NCBI GenBank assembly: GCA_947650285.1
Contig: CANTFL010001445.1
Coordinates: 1,116,001-1,180,000, forward strand
Source of the DNA: Hyaloperonospora brassicae
Lineage: Eukaryota > Oomycota > Peronosporomycetes > Peronosporales > Peronosporaceae
Direction of reading: 5' to 3'
DNA length: 64,000 bases
The translations under genes and the position numbers were made by a program. Within the stretch, counting starts at the first letter, position 1. Every line of letters starts with the position of its first letter. Under the pieces are notes generated by a model. It worked only from the letters and a program-made list of their open reading frames with translations. It ran no database searches and was not told the DNA's origin. This document shows, in pieces, positions 1 through 12,119 of this stretch.

Positions 1-3000
1 ACGCTACGGAATCAATGATCAGCTTGGCTCCGGTAAATCGACGAGTAATCTCCGGTAATTTAACGATGGCCATCGCCATTGTGTCACGAGCTTAAGTCGC
101 GCTCCCATGAGGGCGATCAGATCGATTCCCTCAACAAGTCATCTGGTTGGACAAACGACTCGAACATTTTGCTACACCAATACTTCGCGAGTCGGCGATC
201 ATGACCCGACCTTGACGTCGTCGTCTACACGTCCACTAGGTATTATCGGACATTGCAGGTGGTTTCGGTTCAGATGCGGCATCCAACTCGCCCGAGTGTA
301 CAACCTCAAAATCGGGATTTTTTGCGACACAGTTACACCCACACGCAGAAGCCTCAGCGGGTGTGTTAGCTACACGTGTTACATTACCACGTACACCTAC
401 AACGTCAGGCGGTACAGGATTTCGGTCGCATCACCAGGCTAGTTAACACCTGTAGATGTGTCTTACTTGCCTTATGGCCAAGTGGACTCATTCTTGTACC
501 CGCATTTGCAGTATTCTTTGCTGCACATCCCAAGATGTAGTAGCCATGCGGTTACACCTTGATATGCGTCGTCTGAGAATAACAAGTGCTCCTTTTCCCA
601 GAGCAATCCACAGTGGTCAATCTGACGTCGATCAGCCCGAATCTGACGCTTGAGTGACCGATGGCTAAGGGGTATAATGTAACGAACGCGGTGAGTCTGC
701 TACGTGTCATTGGCGAAATCGTGTCAGCGTGAATGTAATCATGTGATAATATCCAATAATATTCACTCGTCAAAGTACATAAAGAAGGAATGTTATCGGC
801 AAGGGTAATATTCAGGGCTGCTCCAGTTATTAGTTGACACGGACTATAAAATCAATCAAATATTGCACTAATCGCTGATGAACGCGTGCGATGGGGTGGT
901 GAGCGAGATTCTACATTGGTTGTTTGTAGTTTAATATCGATTAGTTAGGCCCTAGAGATTTTATTACAAAGGTTTCACTCGATTAAATGTAGTTTCACTT
1001 CCCCTCATTTGGGCCAGATACTTGCTCAGGTACGTCTCTTCCTCTGCACGTATCGTGCACATACGGATTGGTAACACATATCCTCTTTTTTCACAGCGCC
1101 GGCGGAAGACCTTACACCTTATCTGGTAAGAAGTGTACTCCATTGCAAAATCAAGTAAACTATTGATGGAAAGTGTGATGGTCGTTGTCGACCGAGAGAT
1201 CGCACTTGGCCACCATAATCGTCGATGAATGGCTATCCCGATTGCACGCCTGCTGGACGAAAGACGGCAATCAAGAGATGCGATTATGTTAGGTAGCAAA
1301 TGAAATCCAGTCGCTGCTGACCGATATGGCAGCATACAAGCCGATGGGGATGACGGCTGGGAAATTTATTGTCTCTTCTTGTACATTGAAAGGCGTCATC
1401 TTACACCAAGTTTTTCACGGAGATAACTTGCTAACAAGGACAAAAAATTGCTCGATTGTGTACCCGTCTAGCGGCAGCCGATATTAGGAGTGTATCTAGA
1501 AGCAATCCGTTATCCTGGGGGGTGGCAGTCGCATCTGAGACAGATACTTTCGGAGATAGCAGGTATTAATGTACCTGGATTAACCTCAACATCATTTATA
1601 TATGCAAGCATAAGGATTGCTGTTGTCAAGAGGAAATCAGCAGATGTGTGACATGAGCAAGATTAGGACGCGCGTGAAGCAAACTGACCAGAATTGCTGC
1701 GGTGTATAGTGATGAATAGATGAAGGCTTCTGATTGATTCTGGGCGACGTTGCATGTACAACTAAAAATTTTTGCTATTGGGTAGGACCAATAGGGTGGA
1801 GGACCGGTAGATCGGGTTGGTGAGTAATCGTGAGGCGCAAGATTATTGCAGCAAGCTCATCTCTTCGTGTTTTTTACTTTCCGTGTAGCGGAGCTACCTT
1901 AGCTGACGACGTAATGTCACGTAGTCGAAAGGAACTAAGTAAGTTTAGAATTAGATAGTCACACAAGCTCGTAGAGCTTTTTAGTCCTCCTTCAAGGGAC
2001 AAGTGATTCAGAGAACCAAACGGCAATCAGTGTCTAGGAATGTATGCTTTGTAGAGGCCTCTTACTCTTAGCGATCGTAGCGCAAGCCATAGGAACGCGG
2101 AAATCGCTAGAAGATCAAAAGGGGATCCGCAGTTTATTTCGTTTTATTTTAGAATAACGCCCTATCCAAAACATTCCTTATCTCGATCTTTTAAGCCTAA
2201 TTTATCACTATTAGAGGAATTCCAATTCGGTGGCTGGCTCGTTTCAGCCTCATGAACGGATAAGCTCGTATCAATATGATTATCGAAAGGATATTCTCCG
2301 TGGTGTCTCATGCGCAACCTAGCCGGGTATGTACCAACATACAACCCGTTCCAGTTTTCTCATTTGATACGCCCCACTGTCGTTCTTGTACACTTGTATC
2401 GCAGGGGTGCAGGACAACAATACACCTTGGTCAACTGCAAGGCGCTCGATTCAAAAAAATTATTTTCCTGCGCAGTACTTAGCCGACGCGTAAAAAAGAG
2501 GAACGTGTGTGATCATCAACGAGTCTTCATTTCAAAGTATAAACCGACTCTGATATCGGTGCCCCGGTCATGCTATAGGGCCTGAAAAGCCGCCGCATGC
2601 TTTTCCAATTCATCTACAGGCTTCGTGATTGCTTGAGCGTTGTCGCACACGAACGGCAGAAGGGTGACCGCGTCCTGCCAACTGGTGTTGAAGTCCGTCC
2701 ATAGCTAACACTCGTTAGCGTATACTGCATTTGTCTGCACTATGTAATGGTGCACGGAAATGATTGACGCGATCAGCCATTGAGCTGTGCGTCTTGTCAC
2801 AATCGTCGTGAGAAGTGGTAGCGAACACGCAGGAACTTCACTGCATTTGCAACGAAGCGTGTCCGAGACTCGCAGTGCTGTGATGTACATCGCGCGTCGC
2901 AGTAAACGACCAGCGGCAATACTGTCTTGGCCATCGAAAACAGGAACTTGACCCGCGTCCCTCACAATTGTATCTACGGCCACCTGGTTGTCAATTGAGC

Positions 3001-3264
3001 GCACTTACTTTTCGGTCACAACAGCAATAGGCTGCGTCGCGTATGACTTGCTTTGCTGCTATGTGTGCGTAGAAACGTGCATGCACGTACAAAAGAGAGT
3101 CTATGTGGACGTGCGGACACCTGTAGATATCAACAGACGAGGAGGACGATTGCTGCCGTCGAAAGAGATCTGAGCAACTGTCAGGTGTGCAGCGGTTCTT
3201 TATTGCAGTTAAATCATGACTGGTCTCGAGCTAACTGCTTGTCTTCAGCTCCGTCGATGCATCA
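1..3264. other. No supported gene
   Basis: Only short overlapping open frames occur on both strands, without domains, consistent codon use or recognisable motifs. No RNA gene or tandem repeat was seen. The one possible signal is a weak resemblance of about 110-430 (minus strand) to the ORF that begins near 7,740; it is listed separately. Confidence 0.6.
110..430 (-). repeat. Possible relic related to the 7.7 kb ORF
   Basis: Read on the minus strand, this stretch gives a Pro-Val then GVRGNVTRV segment and further on a SGELDAASE segment. The plus-strand ORF near 7,760-7,870 has Pro-Val then TGARGITPR and further on SGESDVSD, in the same order and at a similar distance. At DNA level CCTG..GT.GGTG.ACGTGGTA is shared. 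The match is short and was found by eye, so chance is a real alternative. If real, it is a second, more decayed copy of the same repetitive coding unit. Confidence 0.2.
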
Positions 3265-5042
3265 TCAAAACGCTGCTTTCACTTTTCCGTTCTGCGCCGC
3301 TGGGGCCGGGACGTCGCCGTACATATCGTCTGTACCGAAGTAGGTTTTCGCGACCACAGGCGACACCTTCATGCTGATCGCAGGCATTTTACCCACGCAG
3401 GACTTGTCCACGCGTTTGAGGTTGGCGTTACTTGAGACGTACGAGAGCAGCAACTCCATCCCGCAGTACTTGCCGCCAACTCCAAACGGAGTCGTTTCGA
3501 TCGTCACCCCCGGCGCGTAGTCGAATACAACGAGTTCCTTTTTAGAAGTGTCGAGCGTCTCAAAAAAACTCTTGGCGTACTTGAAATGATTCTCTGGGTC
3601 CAGTCTGCCATGCATCATTAGCACGCCAGCATGGCTGGGGACGGACGCTGGCTTGTCCCAGTACTGGTCGTGCGGGTATGTGACGGAGTCGGCTTCGTAC
3701 TAAAAGACCCCGACTTCTTCACACGCCGGAGACCGCTCTTTCGAGTAGCGACAAAACCAGCTAACCGCGGTGTAAGCTGGGTCGTCGGTCATGCCCAGGG
3801 TCTCGTACCGAATTAGCAGGTCGGTGACGAGTGGCGAAGGTGTTTCCCACATTTCGGAAAACTTAACCAACATTGCGCGCACGTCCGAATTAAAAGCCTT
3901 GGACCTGTACGATACCGAATCCTGTTCACAGATGGCTAGAAGAAGGTTCGTCAGGACTTCAAAGTCGTCCGTGTTGCATCGATTAAGCCTGAACACCAAT
4001 GGTGGAATCAAGGACCGCGTGCTTGGATCCAACAGAAGACCGGCCAGTTTATGTCGAACGTCAACGGATGGGTCGATCCCAGAGTCCATCACTTCGGCAC
4101 AGATCGACGTAGAATTGCTGCCGAATCTCCGAAGTACGTTATGAAGCGTAGCAGACAGACTGGCGGATTCGAAGTGAGATGCGCAGTCGACGTCATGCGC
4201 GCACAGCTTCATAAAACGCCCACTCACGTCACTGAAGTCGACACCATACTGTGTCGCATATGTCTTCTTGTCTGGTGCTACCGAATAAGCCACGACGCTG
4301 TCCAGAACGTATCCGTTCACGCTTGGCGGACTTAACTGCATCAGACGCTGGACGGCCATCGTACCGTAGCTCACGCCGTACACAATTGTACTCGCGTCGT
4401 TCGTGTGCTCGGAGATGAAGGTGGAAATGTCCATGGCAGCGCTCGTGGTTGAGAACGAAGCAAGGTTTCCATACGCTTTCTACAGCTTCTCAGCACACTC
4501 GGGAATCTCCAACCACGTCATCTCAGGCTCGTTTTGACCCGTCGTCTACTCACCTAGCTCGCAATGGAGACGTGTACTGCGTCCCGCGCCGCGAAGATCC
4601 ATCGTGTACACGTTGACTGCTCCTTTCAGGCTTTTGTGCAGCGTCACCATCGATTGTTCCACTACGAACACCCACATAAGTCATCAATTGGTTCCTTACT
4701 ATGACACGGTACGCTCAAACTCAACTTGCCTGGGGTCGACTCAGTCCCAGAGATCAGCCACACATTGGCTGCGTTATCCGCCTCGTCCCCCTTGGCACGC
4801 AACCGCTTGACGAACACCTCGATTGTCCGCTTCACGTTCACCGGTACCTTACAGATACCAGAGTGACACAACGGAGCCTAGTAGGTCACGCACTCGGCCT
4901 CGTATTCGTCTTCGCCGGGAATAGTGAACGACGAGCAAGGTTTCCATCCGGGGAATGAACGGCCCGAAGTGGAATTGGTAGCGGCCGAGCACCGGCCAAT
5001 CAATCCAGCCGCGAGAAGGCTCAGCGCGAGATGAAGATGCAT
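3265..5042 (-). pseudogene. Secreted S33/TAP-like serine protease, decayed
   Basis: The most likely start is the ATG at 5,042, because it opens a clean signal peptide (MHLHLALSLLAAGLIGRCSA). The mature part continues until an in-frame TAG at 4,878-4,880, then resumes in the same frame with the family's ICK.P then VFVKRL then NVWL segments. Frameshifts follow near 4,700 and between about 4,500 and 4,440. In between, 4,560-4,625 encodes the VNVYTMD.RG.GRST strand-loop of alpha/beta hydrolases. The frame from 4,434 carries the nucleophile elbow GVSYG (Ser nucleophile). A TAG at 3,700-3,702 interrupts it, and it continues into HGRLDP, where the acidic triad residue is expected, and a TAP-like C-terminus. 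The region where the catalytic His is expected reads YAPGVT, with no His. An intact enzyme would be a secreted aminopeptidase-like hydrolase acting outside the cell. At least two stops and two frameshifts make this a pseudogene, unless introns explain part of it; I saw no convincing splice sites. Confidence 0.85.
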
Positions 5043-7559
5043 CGTGTCTTGCGGCGGTGTTGTCGAGGCCCACAAGGTTGAAAAATGGCTCTTGATTTCG
5101 CACGCCAACGCACGTGTCGTCTATTTGCACCGCAGCCGACGAGTAGGCTAGCCCCGAATTGCGATAGGTAGTCGGTTAGCAATCGTACGACACGCAAAGC
5201 CGCGTGGCGCGTAGTTTCCCGCTCATAGCTTGCCACCATCGTTGAGCGATGTGAATGTACGTACAGACGGGCACGTCGTTGCTACCCCCCAACTTGAAAT
5301 CAACCAACGGTTTTATCCGTGAGGTGATGCGAATACATCTGTGCAGACATTGGATACAAGGATCATTGTAAGGGGTATATCTTTGATATAGAACAAACGG
5401 AAGCCATTACAAGAAGCGCGGCCAATAATAGAAATCCACCTACATCATTTTGTTGTTTTTCAGGTAAGAAGAAATCGACAGGAGCCATGGATCACGATAA
5501 AACCTCACTCATTTTCAGCTGCGAAATCGGAAGAAGATAGGAGCGATTTGAAGCGGGAAGGCGTACCCAATGTAAACGCAGCTGTCCAAGCGATTGACAA
5601 CGTTGACCCCACTCTTGGTAAACGGTATTTTTGATAATTACTAAACGTGCCACAAGAACGAAAGACTCCCGTCATCTCACGCAAAATTTGGTCGCTCACG
5701 TGGCTGCATTAGGTCGTTGTTTTACTTTTCAAAGGGCGCCCTCAGCCGTCTCTGCGTCGAAATGGTCAGTTATCGCGTCAAAATTGGTGCGCTCAATTAA
5801 AGCGCACAGATTCTGATACTTTTAAATACGCCTGCCAAACGCTTGATGCTTTGACCTTCCAAGAGCTGAATTATGTCTCAATGGAGTCGCCTCGTTCCCT
5901 TCGTGTCCAACTATATGAACTTGCGCTCACCGCCTGATTCCTTTTGTGCCTTATCATCCGTAATCAAAACTATTGACCGGGTACTCTGTTTTTGCGGCAG
6001 CGGATCAGTGAGAACTTGTAACGGTATGTACTAAAATTCGTGTAGTGGTGTTCTCTATAAAAGGAACTGGTCTGCTCCGCAACTGAGGTATTACTTGTTG
6101 TAACAAGCCAAAGACGGCTTGCTTTCAGGCATTGTATCTTCCAATCAACCACTCGTCTGGACCACTCGTATTTTACTCAATCTTTGGGCGTGTGCGAAAG
6201 GCTAGGAAACGGTAAAATCAGTGTATCTCGTCAACGACCAATCCTTCTATGAACCGAATGCGATATATACTACTTCTCGGTCCCTAGTTTGCTCATAAAT
6301 ATTCGAGTTTATTTGCTGAGTACAAAACAAGTAGTTCTGTTTCTATAAATGGACGAATAAATCGTAATATTACACTGTTGAGGGGACTGGTTGCTGCAGC
6401 TAATGGTTATGGTACATGTGCGAGACTTCCGGTCCGTCAAGTGCGTTTAGTGTGCACTTATAGGTTCACTGTACTAGGTACTTTTTAATCATTAAAGACA
6501 CTTATTGTTTAAGAAAACGGTAGCGAGAGACGGCGGATACATCTTGTGTAAAAGTATTAAAAAAACGGGAGGATGGAGCCAGCCTCTTTGACATTATTTA
6601 TAGAGCACACTGCTAATTAAATAACTCGTAAGCCCTTGTACCGATACGGTACAAAGGTGTGGGCTACCAAACCAAACGGTCACAATACGTGAAGAGAGGG
6701 AGATCTACCTAAACAAGAACTAGTCCACATGAAAGAAAATATGAATTGTATGAAACAGAGTTGAGCCGTTTAGAAATAGCCATCGTCTTCCTAAAACTTT
6801 ATTATACTACAGAAGCCAGATGTGCAATTTTGTTTTACGACCCATTACACGCATCCATTAGCAATTGGTGGTTTATCCGGTTGATGTCAAAGTCTGGATT
6901 AGTCAAAAGGTCGAGCGGTAATGAAAATAACCATCATAAATAATATTACTTCCATTGTAATTTTGACAAGTAAATCTTGGTGATCATCACCGATTAAGAT
7001 CTTTGTCAAATACAAACGAATGATTCCAGTGACACGTAACAGACTCACCCGGCTACATCAAACTACTATATATATATTAGTCTTTTGGTGAAGGATTGAC
7101 TGTAACGGGGCACCGACAACTACGTATTAGTTTGCCAGTTCGGAGTTAATTTTTACTGACAACAGTGAACGTCGGTGACCCGCTATGTATTACACGAATA
7201 CATAGAAAAGTAAGCGACTAAGTTAACGACTCTAGTCGTGGTAAAAGTAAAACTGTTATTTAGTACAATTAAGTCATACAGCTCATGTTTCTCTTGTTCG
7301 TCCTGACTTACAAGTAATAATCGAATAAACGTACGATGACATCTACCCACCACCCATTGCGCGCGCGTTAAGCAGCGATTAGTAAGTTGATATCATCTCA
7401 ATATCAACCAATGAGTCGACCCTTCGGTCATCTCAACAACATCACTGCGCCAAGTGATATTGTTGAAACATTATCAACGTACTATTCTTTATCGTCATTT
7501 TATTCTTAATGACAATTTCATGTAACGGGCTACCCCTTCGCATCACCTCTCTTTTAATG
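5043..7559. other. No supported gene
   Basis: AT-rich intergenic sequence. Only short unsupported open frames on either strand, and no tandem repeats, RNA genes or transposon motifs were recognised. Confidence 0.6.
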
Positions 7560-7580
7560 GATAGTCACCGTGTGACTATC
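7560..7580. repeat. 9 bp perfect inverted repeat
   Basis: GATAGTCAC and GTGACTATC are separated by three bases, just upstream of the broken plus-strand ORF. It is the first of many such short perfect hairpins in this part of the window. Nothing shows that it acts as a terminator or operator. Confidence 0.6.
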
Positions 7581-7625
7581 GAAACTTGTTGACCACCCGT
7601 TGATCACCATTGCGACAGGGAGAAC

Positions 7626-8560
7626 TTGTCTGGACAGATCTATTCATACCTGACCTTACCTCGCATAGCCAACATTTCTATGGGGGCTACTAAAAGAAGA
7701 CACAGCCTGTTGCTGCGTCAGCCTCTGCGGCAGAAGACTCGTCGTCTGCTGCTAGTTCTATGCCTGCAGCACCTGTTGCTACAGGTGCACGTGGTATCAC
7801 ACCTCGTGCACACTATGACTCCGAGTTAGGGGTCACCTATTCTGGCGAGTCAGATGTGTCTGACTCGGGAAAGGGTCCAGAGGCATTGCAACAACTTGCG
7901 GTGCCTCTTCCTTCAACTAAGGAACTGTCGAACGAACGGACTCGCGACTTGTGTCACAGTCTATTTGGCAGTGAAAATGAGTCCGGTGATGAATTAATAT
8001 GCTCATCACCACAATCAAATCTTCCGTCTTCACACGAGCGAGTTGACGATGGCACGGGCCGTCGTCACACTGAAGCCCGTGGTACCGACGAAGGTGCCAC
8101 GTTGTTGCGTGATGAGCTTAAACCTTTTCGCTTGCCCGAACAGATCATCAATAGCTTGTCTCAGAAGAAAAACCAACACCATCAAAATTCATTATTCGAT
8201 GCCATCAAGCTTCATGGCTGGATTTCCAGCGTGAACAACTTTCGCTCTTTTCAAGAATTTTATCTCGATGCTTTCCTTAACATCGATGGTACAATGGTAC
8301 CAAAAGCGTTACAACACCTTGCTTTTGGCAGCGTGGAAAGGGTTCGTCCAAAACGTCAAAATTTTGGACATGAGACGTGGTTTCAAAAACATATTGCAGT
8401 ACGCATCAAGTGAAAGAAACAAACGCCAAGCGTTGCAAGATACCAGTTGCAACTATTGTCACGTGAGACAGGAATTCCTTGACTCACATGGGGTGACCCT
8501 TGTGCGAGTTGTGTCGACAATTCGCAACGCGCTAAAATGGATTCATTTTCCCTAGTGTTC
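7626..8560 (+). pseudogene. Unrecognised acidic/Ser-rich ORF with CxxC cysteines
   Basis: I do not recognise this protein. The longest clean frame (about 7,760-8,413) is rich in Ser, Glu and Asp in its first half, ends in a more ordered segment (HGWISSVNNFRSFQEFYLDAF), and then hits TGA. The neighbouring frame continues with a SCNYC cysteine pair, and after a further shift with PCASC, so a four-cysteine metal-binding domain was probably present. Several frameshifts break it. It is convergent with the Gy1 retroelement and its DNA is unusually rich in perfect hairpins, as is Gy1. It may be an antisense accessory ORF of Gy1 or a separate transposon gene. A host gene is less likely. Confidence 0.5.
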
Positions 8561-8718
8561 GTCCTGGGGAAGGCAACACATCTCATTCGAAATGCGTGAC
8601 GCGGTTGCAAACTTGCAATCCGTCTACAAGCGCTAATAGCGCGTGCTTACCGATGGGTCCGAAGACCAATCGGATAAGTCTCGTCGTACTGGTGAACGAG
8701 ACCTTCAACATCAGCCAT

Positions 8719-8875
8719 CAGCTGGGATCGAGATTCCCAGCTGTCATACGATGGTGGATACCCACGCCAGCGGACAAGTTACCTTGTCCGCTCACCGTTC
8801 GTCACCGCAATGGCTTAAGATAACCCCTACGTGAAAGCGTCGACCACCGTGAGAATTAACCAGTGGTTACGGTGG
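8719..8875. repeat. Cluster of three perfect inverted repeats
   Basis: Three hairpins follow each other. 8,719-8,743 has CAGCTGGGA pairing with TCCCAGCTG. 8,770-8,791 has GCGGACAAG pairing with CTTGTCCGC. 8,844-8,875 has CCACCGT pairing with ACGGTGG, with an inner AACCA/TGGTT. They lie inside degraded coding sequence between the cysteine region and the coiled coil. A terminator role has no support here. Confidence 0.7.
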
Positions 8876-8910
8876 TAATGGAAAGACAAGGTTTAGCTCA
8901 GTAGCCGGGC

Positions 8911-9190
8911 ATGGAGGAGATCGTTGTTCGCCACGAACAATACCTAACCGAGTTGAGGGAGGACAAGGAGCACGAGTGCAATCGTCAGCATAACTTGATG
9001 ACGACCGTGCGACGTTATCGTACTGATCGGGAGAAAGACTAATCGGAATTTGCGTTCGCTCAGCTAGAAAACGAACGCAAGACTCGTTACTTGCAAGACG
9101 AGCTAGAGACAGCTCGTCGAGAAATGGCATTGCTTAAGGACCAAGATGAGAGTTTGGTCCGTGATCACAAGAATCTGTTGGTAATTCTTG
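8911..9190 (+). pseudogene. Coiled-coil segment, C-terminal part of the 7.6 kb ORF
   Basis: From the ATG at 8,911 the frame encodes a Glu/Arg/Leu-rich helix with heptad character (EQYLTELREDKE, then after a TAA near 9,041 the same frame resumes with QLENERKTRYLQDELETARR). It looks like one long coiled coil broken by one stop. It is probably the C-terminal end of the protein whose remains start at 7,626. It ends where the minus-strand integrase C-terminus of Gy1 ends, so the two coding regions are convergent or overlap slightly near 9.2 kb. No specific function can be named. Confidence 0.5.
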
Positions 9191-10690
9191 AGCGTGGCGT
9201 CTGTCCCCGTTCTCGAATGAAGCCTCGTATGATTGTACGGGCGGAGACGACCACAAAAAAGCATTGGATGCGCACGCATACTACAAGGCAACTTAATTGT
9301 ATGTGCATTACCTTTGCGGTGAAATACGCGAAAGGGGCCCATGTCTTTCGGCAGTTGATTATTACAGCCGACATTTAAGACTGCATATCTAAGCAGATTT
9401 AACGTAGACAGTAGTACCAGGTCGTTAATTTCAAATGAAAGAATATTAGATCTTTCAATAATGTCTGCGTTCCTTTTCTCGCAATCCCTTTCCTTAGCGT
9501 TAGAGTACTGAACGAAACAGACTAACGCTTCTCGGGTCAACCGGAAGTTCTCTGCTGACTCGTTGTTGTGTCGCTTTGTGCGCTTTGTGCGTACTGTTAA
9601 GGGATTCTTCTCTTCTTCAGCGAGGGTGTCCTCTTCCTCGCTGGTATGATCAATAAAGATGCTGAATTTTCCAGTATCGTCATCATTGTCGGAAGTAGCA
9701 GCAGCGTCATCGTTGCTGCTAAGATCAACTTCTTTGATGGCGATATTATCGACATCAGCGTCAAACGTATCGTCGTGAGAGATGATACGTGATGAGCAAG
9801 ATCCAAAACGGGTCATGCTCGAGCGACCCCCCGAAAACCAGATTCACTCTGTGTCAGGGCGGGGATACGTGGGTGGCGTAAGCAATTCACGTAAAACGGT
9901 GTATGCGTCGTGGACGCATGTACAAACTTCTTGATGGCGCATTCGACCATCGCCATGAACTCACTCCAACTCGATAAGGAATACACGTATACTCAACGTA
10001 TTTTTTCGATGACATGGTTTCCGCGTTCTGTCTGGCTATCTGTTTCGGGATGATCAGATGTTGATATTTTCAACCTTCTTCCCAAAGGGCGGAACACGGA
10101 GTGACAAAGCTCCGCCGTGAACCGAGGGTCAAAGTCGGACGCGATTTCATTAAGCAACTTGTGGAGTCGAAACACTGTGTCGATGAAGACACGCGCATAT
10201 CCGTGTGCAGTGATCGACTCTGGAACCGCAGCAAGATGCGCCATCTTGCTAAACGGTCCACAAACAAAAAAATACCTATATTTTTGTGAGTGCCGTCGAG
10301 ATACCCGAGGATAAAATCCATGGAAACGCACTCCCAACACTCTACCAGGACAGGCAGAGATTGTAAGGGTGCGCGGGATGAAGAACTAAGCTTCGATCGC
10401 TGACAGACCTCGCAAGAACGAATGTACTTTCAAACAAACTGATACTGACGGGGCCAGTAAAAGCCATGACTTACCGTAAGGTAAGTCTTTTCTCAACCGC
10501 GATGACCACTTGTTTGGGCATCGTTACACTCATAAATTATGCGCAAGCGCAAATTGTTATAAGTGGGCACGACGACACGAGGCGTGTCGCCGGCAACGGC
10601 TGTATAGTACAACAACTCGTTGCGTATTGTATACCGATCCGATGAGGAGCAATACAAAGCCGGTAAATGTTTCAACATTAAACTAGTGGA
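9170..10690 (-). pseudogene. Gy1 integrase
   Basis: 10,490-10,690 holds the end of the RNase H tether and the start of the zinc-binding domain (TSGHRG...YLTVS, then CEVCQR near 10,410). The catalytic core lies at 9,990-10,340, split between two frames: SMDFI (first Asp), ASDFDPRFTAE (second Asp) and SDHPETDSQTERGN (Glu). The last piece, 9,103-9,816, contains an acidic insertion and the C-terminal fold of this family: FEINDLVLLST, then GPFRVFHRKGNAHTIKLP, then HPMLFCGRLRPY. No chromodomain follows. There are multiple frameshifts. Confidence 0.85.
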
Positions 10691-10789
10691 TTCACTAGAT
10701 GATCCGTCATGCGTAGGAGATCGTTATCTCTGCGTAGGTCTATTTTACGTCGTCAAGTAATGTTGACGTCGGAACACTGGCAGTTAGTG

Positions 10790-11339
10790 TCGCAACGGTG
10801 GACTTGTCCTCACTGTTGGGTTGCGCGCCCGGATCGAAAATAAGTTGGCGTGAAAGCGCATCAGATACGACGTTTAGTTGTCCTGGTTTATACTCTACGA
10901 AGAAATTGTACTCCACCTCGCTATTTTTTGCGAAAGTTGTTGACTAATTACGGCCGTGCGTAGTAACGCATGGTCCGTATCGAAGATAAAAGGTATATCT
11001 CTCAAGAGGCAGACACGAAAATTGTCCAGTACGGGTTTCATATCAAGGTGTTCCTTGTCATGCACTGAAACATTACTCCCGGAAGCTTGCAACTCACGCG
11101 ATTAATTCAGATGAAGCTTTCTGAGCCATCTGTAAAGAAATGAATCTACGCACAGCCGATTGCAAAATCTCTGGCGGCATAGAACACATGAAATGAGTTG
11201 TCCTGATATGAAATCGCCAGTATGGGAGACTACATCAAGCTCTGTTTAAAACCTTTAAAAAAACGCTGACAGTCAGCTTTCCATGACCAGTTCACATATT
11301 TTTTGAGTAAGCGAGAGAGATCCACAGTCATCTCTGCGT
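10790..11339 (-). pseudogene. Gy1 RNase H
   Basis: The conserved segments of the gypsy RT-coupled RNase H are visible in two frames: DKEHLDMKPVLDNFRVCLL and TDHALLRTA near 10,950-11,060, then FVEYKPGQLNVVSDALSR near 10,850. The latter is the C-terminal signature of this domain. A frameshift near 10,900 separates them. The enzyme would degrade the RNA strand during cDNA synthesis. Confidence 0.8.
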
Positions 11340-12119
11340 AGCTGCGCATGTATTGTACAACCACGCCGCTAGGCCGAAGAATTTCCTTAGTTCCTCAATA
11401 TCGACTGGCACAGGCCAGTAGGTGATCTCCTTGATCTTTTCGGGATCGGGGCGTACGCCTTGTTTACCTACGACAAAACTAAGAAGAGGTATATCTCTAG
11501 CCGCGACTATACACTTCCTAAGGTTGCCGTACAACTAATGCTTGAGCATAAGCGGAAGTACCTGACGAACGTGAGTTTAGTGGACTTCAACGTCTGTATT
11601 TTCATCCATAGCCCGGATATGGACGAACACTTTGTCAAAGTAACTCGGTGCGAGATCTCGCATCGGTCTCAACACATTGATGACACATCTGTTGAATGTT
11701 GCAGAGGCGTTGCTCAGACCCTGAGGCATCACTAGCCACTCTCGAAAAATACCGCTGGGAGTGCTCACTGCTGTGTACGGGATGTCCCGTTTACGCATGA
11801 GGATCTGATAGAATCCATCCATCAGATCCATGGACGAGAAGATGGTACTCTTTCACATACCATCTATGATTACGTGCTTCCTCGGTATCGGCGTCTGAGT
11901 TGGTACCGTTGCAGCATTCAATTTGTTGAATGCGTGCACTATCCGCCATCCTCCTGTGGCCTTTCGCACACAGAAGTCGGAGAGCTGTGGGGGGATGTTG
12001 ATTCCCTGACATGGCCCGCTGCTAAGCGATCGGCAAAGAACTTGTCGATCGCTAGTACTTGTTCACGAGGCAATGACCACTGCTTCATTACACAGTACTT
12101 CGAGCCCGGTTGGAGCTAG
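11340..12119 (-). pseudogene. Gy1 reverse transcriptase
   Basis: Starting right after the linker, the frame reads through the RT fingers and palm: HSSPTFCVRKATGGWRIVHAFN, then after a stop MDLMDGFYQILM, then MPQGLSNASATFNR. The catalytic motif expected as YFDD reads YFDK, so one of the two metal-binding aspartates is lost. After another stop come KLYGNLRKC and VRPDPEKIKEI, the thumb. The 11,577-11,831 block is the best preserved. Confidence 0.9.

Noticed and set aside
2276..2585. Two overlapping short frames
   Set aside because: Unrelated overlapping frames of under 100 codons without any motif.
7560..7580. Transcription terminator
   Set aside because: No T-run follows, nothing is transcribed into it on present evidence, and similar hairpins are scattered through coding sequence.
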